Shown: piece by piece, positions 43,115 to 51,132 of the stretch | Layout: every line of letters begins with the position of its first letter | Position numbering within the stretch: the stretch's first letter is position 1 | Source of the DNA: UBA1672 sp963977495 | Lineage (GTDB): Bacteria; Pseudomonadota; Alphaproteobacteria; Micavibrionales; Micavibrionaceae | Assembly (NCBI GenBank): GCA_963977495.1 | Contig: CAXBOT010000004.1 | Location: 62,001-126,000 of the forward strand | DNA length: 64,000 nucleotides | Reading direction: 5' to 3' | The notes under the pieces: model-generated | Databases searched by the model: none | What the model saw: the letters and a program-made list of their open reading frames with translations, nothing else | Told to the model about the DNA's origin: nothing | Made by a program: the position numbers and the translations under genes

Positions 43115-43357
43115 TTAGTGAACAACGACAGGCTCAAGGTCTTTTTGTCTGGCAATAACTACAGCCTTATCCAGCGTATCTGTCACGGATAATTTCTCAC
43201 CATCCGCACCGAATATGGCGTAACCATGCTTCGTTTTGTTTTGGACAGGTTTGATGTAGGCAATTTGGTGAAGGCCAAAACTCTTAAAATCACGAGAAGA
43301 AAGGGTCTTTAGAATTTTTTTAATTCTGGCATTATCTTCAAGATTTTTATCGGTCAT
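43115..43357 (-). CDS. DUF1150 family protein
   Basis: The 80-residue soluble protein matches the small alphaproteobacterial family DUF1150: a short helical start, then GLHQIAYIKPV, a turn with GYAIFGADGEKLSVTD, and the C-terminal ARQKDLEPVVVH. The molecular function is unknown. In this class it is commonly found next to a small heat-shock protein gene, and here it lies 74 bases after hsp20 on the same strand, so it is probably co-expressed under heat or folding stress. Confidence 0.8.
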   Translation of the reverse strand: MTDKNLEDNARIKKILKTLSSRDFKSFGLHQIAYIKPVQNKTKHGYAIFGADGEKLSVTDTLDKAVVIARQKDLEPVVVH

Positions 43358-43431
43358 GTTTTCTTCAGCCTTTTTCTTATATTCGATACTTCTTATGAAA
43401 CACTAAAAACGATGTCTTTGTCAAAATTCAT

Positions 43432-43902
43432 TTAGCTTTCGTCGTCAGAGCTATCCACATCAATGGTTTTAAGCTCCTTCTTCGATACTTGCTTTTGCTT
43501 GATTTTGATTTTCACGGCGTGTGATTCGGGCACCAAACGTTGCAAGTTGATATGGAGCAATCCATTATCCAGATCCGCGCCGCAGACCTCTATGCCATCG
43601 GCAAGGACGAAGTGACGTTGGAACTGGCGCGCCGCAATACCGCGATGCAGATATATTTTATCTCGGTCATCTTTTTGTTTGCCGCGTACGGTGAGCTGGT
43701 TATGGTCTGTTTCCACATCCAGATCGTCCATCGAAAATCCGGCAACCGCCAGCGAAATCCGCAGGCCATGTTCACCAATTTGTTCGATATTATAAGGGGG
43801 GTAACCATCGCCGCTGCTTTTACGCATACGGTCAATCGTTTTTTCGAAATCGTCAAAGCCCAAAAACAGGGGGCTATCGAAAAGGGATAAGCGTGTCGTC
43901 AT
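43432..43902 (-). CDS. Small heat-shock protein Hsp20 (IbpA-like)
   Basis: Small heat-shock proteins hold unfolding proteins in a refoldable state without using ATP. The 156-residue product has a short N-terminal arm, an alpha-crystallin domain (about residues 35-125: YNIEQIGEHGLRISLAVAGF, LTVRGKQ, GIAARQFQRHFVLADGIEV) and a C-terminal extension with an IKI anchor motif (near residue 134) and a charged tail. AAGGAGGAG lies 7-8 bases before the ATG. A probable promoter lies at 43983-44009. I could not identify a convincing ROSE-type thermometer by eye in the leader of about 75 bases. Confidence 0.92.
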   Translation of the reverse strand: MTTRLSLFDSPLFLGFDDFEKTIDRMRKSSGDGYPPYNIEQIGEHGLRISLAVAGFSMDDLDVETDHNQLTVRGKQKDDRDKIYLHRGIAARQFQRHFVLADGIEVCGADLDNGLLHINLQRLVPESHAVKIKIKQKQVSKKELKTIDVDSSDDES

Positions 43903-43979
43903 TGTTAAAACTCCTCCTTAATTGAGCGAGATTTTAAATTATGTTTACATGTGACCCGCATTAGCAGCATCACAAGGGG

Positions 43980-44009
43980 TATCATACAGGAGTTATGCTG
44001 GTTTTTTCA
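43980..44009 (-). promoter_or_regulatory. Putative promoter of hsp20-DUF1150
   Basis: On the minus strand, TTGAAA (44004-44009) and TATGAT (43980-43985) are 18 bases apart. The -35 box is preceded by C (CTTGAAA), which also fits the -35 of heat-shock sigma factor RpoH, though no clear RpoH -10 follows. The -35 box overlaps the TGA stop of the upstream zinc-finger gene. Confidence 0.5.
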
Positions 44010-44177
44010 AGCAGACTTTACAAATAGGCGGTCGCAATAGCCGCATTCCACGGATGGTTGATCATCAAAGCTGTACCAGACTTTCGGATGACCAAGCGCA
44101 CCGCCGCCGCCATCGCACGAAACGCCGTCCGCATGGGCATCAATTTTGATTGTTTCAGGGGCTTTGTGTTGTTCCAT
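44007..44177 (-). CDS. Small zinc-finger protein (CHCC/NDUFS6-like)
   Basis: The 56-residue protein carries DGVSCDGGGGALGHPKVWYS and VECGYCDRLF (residues about 18-52), the Cys-His-Cys-Cys pattern of the zf-CHCC family related to the complex I accessory subunit NDUFS6. Such proteins bind zinc and are common near respiratory genes in Alphaproteobacteria, though no Nuo genes are seen here. The frame opens five codons earlier, but AAGGAG at 44184-44189 lies 6 bases before the ATG at 44175-44177, which decides the start. Its stop codon lies within the hsp20 -35 element. Confidence 0.85.
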   Translation of the reverse strand: MEQHKAPETIKIDAHADGVSCDGGGGALGHPKVWYSFDDQPSVECGYCDRLFVKSA

Positions 44178-44283
44178 GATGAACTCCTTCATATTACAAC
44201 GCCATTTAAGTGAAAACGGTGGACAAAGACAAGCGATATTCTTGTGAAAGGCACGCGGAATGTCATTGTTCTGACGCTGGCGC

Positions 44284-45675
44284 TTACGACAGTTTTTTCC
44301 AGATCGTCCCGTTTACGGTGTCCTCTATGGCAATACCGATCGCGAGTAATTCATCACGGATTTCATCAGATCTTGCATAATCTTTGTTGGTGCGCGCGTC
44401 TTTGCGTTGTTGCAGCAAGGATTCAATATGATCTGTATCAACCGAATCGTCTGAAACACCGTAACCAAGCCACTTATCCGGATTTTGCTGCGCTATGCCA
44501 AAAAGCTTTGCTGCAGCAAAAAACTGTGCTTTTTGTTGCGGTGATCGGGTTTCCACCAGATTTTTAGCCAGCGCGAAAAGGACTGCGATGGCTTTGGGCG
44601 TGTTTAAATCATCGCATAAGGCCTCAATAAAATCATCGGGCAGTGCAGGCGCATCGATGTCTGTGATGTCAATATCGACAACTTCGCGCAGGCTCTGATA
44701 AATACGATCCAGCATTTTCTTGGATTGTAAGATGGAGTCCTCTGTCCAGTCCAAAGGCTGGCGGTAATGCGCGGACAGCAAGGTCAGGCGTAAAACTTCG
44801 CCCTCATATTGTGTCACCAGATCATGGGCGAGGGTCACATTGCCCAAAGATTTGGACATCTTCTCCCCTTCAACGGTGACAAAACCGTTATGCACCCAAT
44901 ATTTTGCAAAGCTGGCGAGGTCATTTTCATCACCATTCGCACAGCAGCTTTGGGCGATTTCGTTTTCGTGATGGGGGAATTTTAAATCTGCGCCGCCGCC
45001 ATGAATATCGAAAGGCAGGCCAAGATGCTCCTGCGCCATGGCGGAACATTCAATATGCCACCCCGGACGCCCTGTGTTCCATGGGCTATCCCAGCCCGGT
45101 TCGCCGTCATGGCTGGGTTTCCACAAAACGAAATCCGCAGGGTCTTTTTTATAACTTGCCACCTCAACGCGCGCACCGGCGATTTGCTCGTCGCGGTTGC
45201 GTCCTGATAATTGGCCATAGGCCGCAAAGGAGGGGACATGAAACAAAACATGACCGTCAGCCGCATAGGCATGGCCTTTCTCGATCAATGTTTCGATAAT
45301 TGTGATCATGTGGGTGATGTTATCGGTTGCACGCGGTTGTTTGTCGGGGCGCTTCACGCCCAGAGAGGCCATATCCTGATTATAGATATCGGTGTATTTT
45401 TTGGTGATGGTGTCAATCGCCTCCCCCGTTTTTTGCGCGGCGGCGATGATTTTGTCATCAACATCGGTAATATTGGACACATATGTGACTTTTGGATAAA
45501 GCGCGCGTAAAACATTTGCGAGCACGTCAAAGACCACAGCCATGCGTGCATTTCCGATATGCGCGTAGCTGTAAACCGTTGGTCCACAAGCATAAATACG
45601 CACATGGTCGGGGTCGATGGGGGTGAAGATTTCCTTTTGACCCGTCAGGGAGTTTTGCAATTTCAAGGGTGTCAT
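44284..45675 (-). CDS. cysS: Cysteinyl-tRNA synthetase CysS
   Basis: CysS is the class I synthetase charging tRNA-Cys. The 463-residue monomer has the HIGH-type motif HIGN within YACGPTVYSYAHIGNAR, zinc-binding residues in the N-terminal CGP and in IECSAMAQEHLG and HHENEIAQS, and the KMSKS loop in GEKMSKSLGN. The C-terminal helical anticodon domain is complete (DTVNGTIWKKL). It is divergent from folE. Confidence 0.96.
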   Translation of the reverse strand: MTPLKLQNSLTGQKEIFTPIDPDHVRIYACGPTVYSYAHIGNARMAVVFDVLANVLRALYPKVTYVSNITDVDDKIIAAAQKTGEAIDTITKKYTDIYNQDMASLGVKRPDKQPRATDNITHMITIIETLIEKGHAYAADGHVLFHVPSFAAYGQLSGRNRDEQIAGARVEVASYKKDPADFVLWKPSHDGEPGWDSPWNTGRPGWHIECSAMAQEHLGLPFDIHGGGADLKFPHHENEIAQSCCANGDENDLASFAKYWVHNGFVTVEGEKMSKSLGNVTLAHDLVTQYEGEVLRLTLLSAHYRQPLDWTEDSILQSKKMLDRIYQSLREVVDIDITDIDAPALPDDFIEALCDDLNTPKAIAVLFALAKNLVETRSPQQKAQFFAAAKLFGIAQQNPDKWLGYGVSDDSVDTDHIESLLQQRKDARTNKDYARSDEIRDELLAIGIAIEDTVNGTIWKKLS

Positions 45676-45764
45676 GCTCTATAAATATCCTTCAATGTCG
45701 CTTTTTACTGGAAAATACGGTATAGAAACGCTAAGACCAACCCTTAATTTTAGGTTTTTAAAAA

Positions 45765-46382
45765 ATGGTTATGCAGATGACAGATAGAATGTCCCCTAAT
45801 ATTATCGTACAAGATAATCGTCCGAGCCGAGAAGAAGCGATGAAAGCGGTTGAAACGCTTTTACGTTGGGCGGGTGAAGATCCTGCGCGTGAAGGGCTTA
45901 TTGAAACACCAAAGCGTGTTGTGAAAGCGTATGAGGAATTTTTCTCAGGCTATACAAAAGACGCGGCGGCGGAATTATCCAAAACATTCGAAGATATCGA
46001 AGGTTTCGATGACATGGTTGTTGTCAGAGATATCGATTTCGTATCGCATTGTGAACATCACCTTGTGCCTATTTTGGGCAAAGCGCATGTCGCTTATTGG
46101 CCTGATGAGCAAGTGGTGGGTATTTCTAAACTGGCGCGCATCGTCGATATTTTTGGTCGTCGTTTGGTGTCACAGGAAAATATGACCCGCAATATTTTAC
46201 AATGTATCGATAAGACCTTAAAGCCCAAAGGCGTTGCCGTTTATATTGATGCGAACCATCAATGTATGTCGACGCGTGGTGTCAATAAGGGTGCATCATC
46301 GACGGTTACTTCTATGTTCTCTGGTATCTTCAAAGAAGACAGGGACGTGCAGCGTCGCTTCCTTGATATGATTAAGTTTTAA
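45765..46382 (+). CDS. folE: GTP cyclohydrolase I FolE
   Basis: FolE converts GTP to 7,8-dihydroneopterin triphosphate, the first step of folate synthesis. The 205-residue protein has EDPAREGLIETPKRV, the zinc and catalytic motif SHCEHHLVPI (near residue 91), FGRRLVSQENMT and the HQCMSTRGV motif with the other zinc Cys. The first 20 residues are variable, and ATG codons at 45771 and 45777 are alternative starts. A second folate gene, folC, is at 61.7 kb. Confidence 0.95.
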   Translation: MVMQMTDRMSPNIIVQDNRPSREEAMKAVETLLRWAGEDPAREGLIETPKRVVKAYEEFFSGYTKDAAAELSKTFEDIEGFDDMVVVRDIDFVSHCEHHLVPILGKAHVAYWPDEQVVGISKLARIVDIFGRRLVSQENMTRNILQCIDKTLKPKGVAVYIDANHQCMSTRGVNKGASSTVTSMFSGIFKEDRDVQRRFLDMIKF

Positions 46383-46421
46383 GGGTAACGTGCTGTCGAC
46401 GACGATTTAAAGGAGCGCGGC

Positions 46422-47525
46422 ATGACCACATTTTCACTTCCCAAATGGTATGATCTGCACACGCATTTCCGTCAAGGTGGCGCGATGGCGGCCTATATTA
46501 AAGCGCATTATGATATGGGCTGCGCTGGTGCGTTGGCGATGCCCAACACAAAGCCGCCAACCGCCGTTGTTTTTGAAAGCGATGAAAGTGATGCGTATTG
46601 GAGCATTGAGCGCTATATGCGTGATATCAATACGGCGGGCGGGGATCAGTTCTCTACTTTAATCGTGCCCTTATATCTGACCAAAGACACAACCCCCGAT
46701 ATGATTCTTAAAGGCGCGCAATCGGGCATTTTAAATGCATGTAAATCCTATCCGCCCCACGGCACAACGGGCGCGGAGTTCGGTATTCCCATTACAGAAT
46801 TTATAGAAAACGGCGTGTTTAAAGCGATGGAAGAGGCAGGCGTTGTCTTGTGCGTTCATGGCGAAGAGCATGGTTTGAGCGGCGATCGGTATTTTGATCG
46901 TGCAGAAAATGCAGAAGAAATTTTCTATGCGGAGCGTATGCCGCGTGTGCGTGAGGCTTTTCCTGATCTGAAAATCGTGTGTGAACATGTCACCACCAAA
47001 AAGGCCGTGGATTTTGTAAAAGGCGCAGGCGCGCAAACGGCGGCGAGTATTACGCCTCAACATTTGATCCATACCATCGGCGATTTGATACAAGGATTGA
47101 AATATCATTTATTCTGTTTGCCTGTTTTAAAGCATGTCGAAGATCGTGACGCCCTGCGCGGCGCGGTGACCGATCCGAACAATACCCAGTTTTTTGCAGG
47201 AACGGACAGTGCCCCCCATACAACCAAAGCAACCGATTGCGGTTGTGCCGCCGGATGCTTCACAGGGGGGATTGCCCCGCAACTCTACGCGCATGCGTTT
47301 GAACTGGCAGGGGTGGATTTATCACAGGGCGAAGGGCAAGCAATTTTCCAAAGATTTTTGTGCGATGTTGGTGCGACATTTTACGAACTGACCCGCTCTG
47401 CTGACACCTTCACATTGACCAGAGAAGAAACGCCCGTTGCTGTGTTGAAAACACCCGACGGGGACGTGACGCCCTTGCCGTTGGGGTTACAACAACCGAG
47501 CGTGCCATGGTCGATCAAACTGTAA
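46422..47525 (+). CDS. pyrC: Dihydroorotase PyrC
   Basis: PyrC closes the dihydroorotate ring in pyrimidine synthesis. The 367-residue protein is of the class II (E. coli-like) type: metal site DLHTHFRQG (near residue 11), the carboxylated Lys in CKSYPPHGTTG, HGEEHG, CEHVTTKKAVDFV and the Asp in FAGTDSAPHTTKAT. AAGGAG lies 8 bases before the ATG. Its last 19 bases overlap the start of the methyltransferase gene. Confidence 0.93.
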   Translation: MTTFSLPKWYDLHTHFRQGGAMAAYIKAHYDMGCAGALAMPNTKPPTAVVFESDESDAYWSIERYMRDINTAGGDQFSTLIVPLYLTKDTTPDMILKGAQSGILNACKSYPPHGTTGAEFGIPITEFIENGVFKAMEEAGVVLCVHGEEHGLSGDRYFDRAENAEEIFYAERMPRVREAFPDLKIVCEHVTTKKAVDFVKGAGAQTAASITPQHLIHTIGDLIQGLKYHLFCLPVLKHVEDRDALRGAVTDPNNTQFFAGTDSAPHTTKATDCGCAAGCFTGGIAPQLYAHAFELAGVDLSQGEGQAIFQRFLCDVGATFYELTRSADTFTLTREETPVAVLKTPDGDVTPLPLGLQQPSVPWSIKL

Positions 47526-48730
47526 ATTCGGTGGACTGGCAACGTCTGCTCGATCCCGATATTCAAGATTTTATTCACGCCCATGCGTCAGATGATGTGA
47601 AGCAGCTTGCACTGAAAAAAGCACCTGATTTGAACTGGCCATACAGCCTGATACTGGATCAGATCAGGGTGCGCCAAAAAGCCAAAACCAAGTCACATGA
47701 TCTGTACGAAACGGATAGTTTCATATTCCCTTTCAATGAAACATATGAGCAGGCCTCGTCCTCCCCTTGTGCGCGATATAAGGAACGGTTGGTATCGGGA
47801 CAAACATTCGTTGATTTAACCGCCGGAAGCGGCGCGGATTCCTTTCACATAGCCCAAGGCTTTGCGTCCTCTGTTTTGGTGGAGCGCGATGCGCATAGCG
47901 CGGAGCTACTCACCCATAACGCACAGGCTTTGCAAGCATCAGGGTGGCTGGATGGACAAATAAGCGTACACCACGGCGATGCTTGTGATTATGTGCGTGA
48001 TATGGCCGCTGTGGACGCTGTGTTTATTGATCCGCAGCGTCGCGAAAATGGGCGTAGGGCGTTATATGATTTCTCTGCCTGCTCGCCCGATATCATGGAT
48101 CTTTTGCCCGTTTTGAAAACCAAGGCGAAAAAGATACTTGTGAAGGCCTCGCCTTTTCTTGATATCGGTCATGCAACGGCGCAGTTGCAAATGGTGGTGC
48201 AGGTTCATGTGGTGCAGTGGCAAAATGAATGCAAGGAGGTCTTGTATCTTTTGGATTGTGATTCAGGCGGGCAGGATATCGACCCTGAAATTACAGCCGT
48301 TGATCTGGATGATGAGGGCAGGGCGGTGAAAAGTTTTTCATACTTCACCGCGCGCGAAAAAGACGCGGTGATATCCTGCGCCATGCCTCAAAAATATATT
48401 TTCGAACCCGGCCCCGCCTTTCAAAAGGCCGGTGGATTTAAAACAATGGCGGCGCAATATGGTGTCAGTAAACTCCACCCGAACAGCCAGCTTTATACTG
48501 CACAATCGCCGCGCGAAAACTTTCCGGGGAAATGTTATGAGGTGGTTGGCCTTTATCCCGTGAAGGCGAAAGACTTGCCCGTTGATAAAGCCGATCTGGC
48601 GGTGCGCAATTTCCCTGCATCGGTGAAGGAATTGCGCAAAAAGCTTAAATTACGTGATGGCGGGGCGCACCGAATATTCGCGACAACGCTCTGCGATGAT
48701 TCTAAAAAACTCATTTTATGTTTGAAATAG
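47507..48730 (+). CDS. THUMP-like class I SAM-dependent methyltransferase
   Basis: The 407-residue protein has a Rossmann methyltransferase core with the SAM motif FVDLTAGSGADSFHIA (near residue 100), an acidic end of strand 2 in VLVERD, and AVFIDPQRR as the motif IV position. A C-terminal domain resembling THUMP-like regions (KELRKKLKLRDGGAHRIFAT) follows. Proteins of this kind are mostly known from Bacteroidetes and annotated as putative RNA methyltransferases; the substrate is not known. The ATG lies inside the end of pyrC with a 19-base overlap, so translation is probably coupled. Confidence 0.7.
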   Translation: MVDQTVNSVDWQRLLDPDIQDFIHAHASDDVKQLALKKAPDLNWPYSLILDQIRVRQKAKTKSHDLYETDSFIFPFNETYEQASSSPCARYKERLVSGQTFVDLTAGSGADSFHIAQGFASSVLVERDAHSAELLTHNAQALQASGWLDGQISVHHGDACDYVRDMAAVDAVFIDPQRRENGRRALYDFSACSPDIMDLLPVLKTKAKKILVKASPFLDIGHATAQLQMVVQVHVVQWQNECKEVLYLLDCDSGGQDIDPEITAVDLDDEGRAVKSFSYFTAREKDAVISCAMPQKYIFEPGPAFQKAGGFKTMAAQYGVSKLHPNSQLYTAQSPRENFPGKCYEVVGLYPVKAKDLPVDKADLAVRNFPASVKELRKKLKLRDGGAHRIFATTLCDDSKKLILCLK

Positions 48731-48790
48731 TGCTTACGAAATACAATGACTAGTAGTTGCGGTTTTATGGATAACTTCCAAATTATTTTC

Positions 48791-48829
48791 AATACTTAAA
48801 GACGTTATTAAGTATTAGCTCTATATAAT
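48791..48829 (+). promoter_or_regulatory. Putative promoter and operator dyad of the GGDEF/EAL gene
   Basis: A perfect TATAAT box (48824-48829) lies just after a perfect 9-base inverted repeat AATACTTAA (48791-48799) / TTAAGTATT (48808-48816), which covers the region where a -35 box would be. No good -35 hexamer is seen at 16-18 bases (48800-48807 region), so an activator- or repressor-dependent promoter is likely. A partial copy of the arm (TAAGTATTTA) recurs near 48874. Confidence 0.4.
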
Positions 48830-48884
48830 ATTGTGGGGAATAGTTCTCGATAAACTCTAGAGCGTGCACAACATAAGTATTTAG

Positions 48885-51062
48885 ATGAGTATACCAACCG
48901 TCTCAAATTATGAAAAAAAGTCTGGTGATCAGGGCATTCGCGCTGATCAAAAGCCTATTTTTGCCTTTAAAAGCATTTTTGTATCCTCCCCTCAGAAAAT
49001 ATGGCGAAGCAAGATTAGCTGGCGTATTGCCTTTGCGGCTTTTATGACCATTATGCTTGTTCAAACATTGGTTCTTAATCTTGGCGGTATTGAGAAATAC
49101 AGGCTGGAGCAATTGAACCTTCTGAAAGTTGAGGCACGCGCGGCTGTGGGAGCGCTCATTAATCTCAATAAAAAGGGAACGCAGACGTCACCGTTTGAAG
49201 AAAAACAAGTGAACGGTCTTTTTAATATGACTCATATTACAGGGCTGAGCGTTTACTCTTACACATTCAATCATATTCAAACCTATGGCAATAAACCACG
49301 TATTGACGCGAAACTAGGAACATTAAACAGCGAGTATAGAAGTGCCGATGGGCATTATTATGAATTTGTTTTGAAAGGTTCTGATATCCAGAGCATGTTC
49401 ACCGTTGTCGTTCAAGTTGATTCCAGCGATATCAAAGCAAATATATTCGCATATGTTCTGGATAGTATCAAAATTATGGTGATTTTATCGTTGTTGGTGA
49501 CAACGGTGTTAATGATTGCTCTTGGAAAATGGTTGTTGGAGCCTTTGTTGTTTGTGCGCTCAAACTTGATTTCGGCGTTTAAGAATCCTGAAGCGCCTGA
49601 TATTGCGCCATCTCCCTATGATAAAGGTGATGAAGTGGGCGCGGTTATTGATTTGACGCAAAGGTTGATCGCGCAGAATGCCGATAATATTAATAACTTA
49701 AAAAGCACGGCTGAGGACAAGATTCATAAGCTTGCCTATTATGACAGCCTGACAGGCTTGCCGAACCGCGCTTACTTTGTGCAAAAATTGAGCGAGCGTA
49801 TGATTTTAAACCGTGATGAAACGGTTGATCGTTTTGCCGTGATTGCGCTCGATCTTGATCATTTCAAGGATATCAACGATTCGATGGGGCATAATGTTGG
49901 TGACGCGATCTTAAGATCTGTCGGAAAAAGATTGCAGGCTTCTTTGCCTGAATCTGCGGTTATTTCGCGTACAGGTGAGGATGAATTTGCGGTCATGGTG
50001 CCCCTTCATGGTGATGTCACAACCGCAAAAGATGTGGCGCAGCGCGTCATTGGTATCGTGCGTAAGGAACCCTTTAGAGTCTTTAATGAGGAATTTCAGA
50101 TACGCGCTTCGGTTGGTGCATCGACATTCCCTGATAATGGCGCAGAGCCTGATTCAGTGCTTAAGAATGCGGATATCGCCTTAAACCGCGCCAAGGAAGA
50201 AGGGCGCGATACGATCAAGGAATACACCGAAGACTTTGACCGCGCTGTTCAGGAACGTTTCCAGATTTTGCGTGATTTGCGTGATGCGATGGAGCATGAC
50301 GAATTACAGCTTTATTTCCAGCCGCAGCTTTGTTTGAAAACGGGCGCCGTGATTGGCGCAGAAGCGTTGATCAGATGGTGGAAACCTGATGACAGTAAAG
50401 AGGGTGGAAAATTTATATCGCCCGGCGTTTTTATTCCGGTTGCTGAGCAATCAGGCTTGATTGTGCCAATCGGACAATGGGTGCTTAAGCGGGCATGTCA
50501 AGTCGCAAAACGCTGCCATGATGAACATGGTTTTCAAATCCGTTTTGCGGTCAATGTGTCGGGTAATCAATTTGTGCATGGCGATGTTTGCGCCGATTTG
50601 TCTAAATATCTGGCGGAAACAGGCGTTAATCCGAATTTGTTAGAGCTTGAAGTGACGGAAAGTGTGTTTATGGATGATATCCAGCACACGGTTGAGATAT
50701 TGAATACACTTCATTCTTTGGGTGTTGAAATCGCGATTGATGATTTCGGGACGGGTTATTCTTCTTTATCCTATCTCAGTCAATTCCCGATTGATCGTTT
50801 GAAAATTGACCAATCATTTATACGCAATGCCTTAAATGACAAAGATAACGCATCGATTGCGCGCACGATTATCAATCTTGGTCACTCGTTGAATTTGCAA
50901 GTGATCGCGGAAGGTGTTGAAACCAAACAGCATGAAGAGTTCCTTGTGAAGCAGGGCTGTGACGAAGTGCAGGGTTTCCGTTATGCGAAGCCTATGCCTG
51001 CCGAAGACCTGTTTGAATTTATCAAAAACTATAATGGCGATCTGGAAAGCTTCGGCGCATAG
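48885..51062 (+). CDS. Membrane GGDEF/EAL protein, probable c-di-GMP phosphodiesterase
   Basis: The 725-residue protein has two membrane helices (about residues 46-66 and 192-214) around a periplasmic sensor region. A HAMP-like segment follows, then a GGDEF domain (about 275-440) and an EAL domain (about 455-715). The GGDEF signature reads GEDEF, with the second Gly replaced, and no RxxD inhibition site precedes it, so cyclase activity is doubtful. The EAL residues are complete: EALIRWW, VNVSGNQF, LEVTES, IDDFGTGYSSL, LKID, AEGVET and a final QGF. It most likely degrades c-di-GMP in response to an external signal. It is monocistronic. Confidence 0.88.
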   Translation: MSIPTVSNYEKKSGDQGIRADQKPIFAFKSIFVSSPQKIWRSKISWRIAFAAFMTIMLVQTLVLNLGGIEKYRLEQLNLLKVEARAAVGALINLNKKGTQTSPFEEKQVNGLFNMTHITGLSVYSYTFNHIQTYGNKPRIDAKLGTLNSEYRSADGHYYEFVLKGSDIQSMFTVVVQVDSSDIKANIFAYVLDSIKIMVILSLLVTTVLMIALGKWLLEPLLFVRSNLISAFKNPEAPDIAPSPYDKGDEVGAVIDLTQRLIAQNADNINNLKSTAEDKIHKLAYYDSLTGLPNRAYFVQKLSERMILNRDETVDRFAVIALDLDHFKDINDSMGHNVGDAILRSVGKRLQASLPESAVISRTGEDEFAVMVPLHGDVTTAKDVAQRVIGIVRKEPFRVFNEEFQIRASVGASTFPDNGAEPDSVLKNADIALNRAKEEGRDTIKEYTEDFDRAVQERFQILRDLRDAMEHDELQLYFQPQLCLKTGAVIGAEALIRWWKPDDSKEGGKFISPGVFIPVAEQSGLIVPIGQWVLKRACQVAKRCHDEHGFQIRFAVNVSGNQFVHGDVCADLSKYLAETGVNPNLLELEVTESVFMDDIQHTVEILNTLHSLGVEIAIDDFGTGYSSLSYLSQFPIDRLKIDQSFIRNALNDKDNASIARTIINLGHSLNLQVIAEGVETKQHEEFLVKQGCDEVQGFRYAKPMPAEDLFEFIKNYNGDLESFGA

Positions 51063-51132
51063 TTATTGCCATATCCGGTGTTTTGTCTATATTGATTTCC
51101 TTAGTAAATGATTGGAAATTCAAGCGTAGATT

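Noticed and set aside
44904..45299. Open frame (131 codons) antisense to cysS
   Set aside because: Shadow of the CysS catalytic domain, with no ribosome site and no family resemblance.
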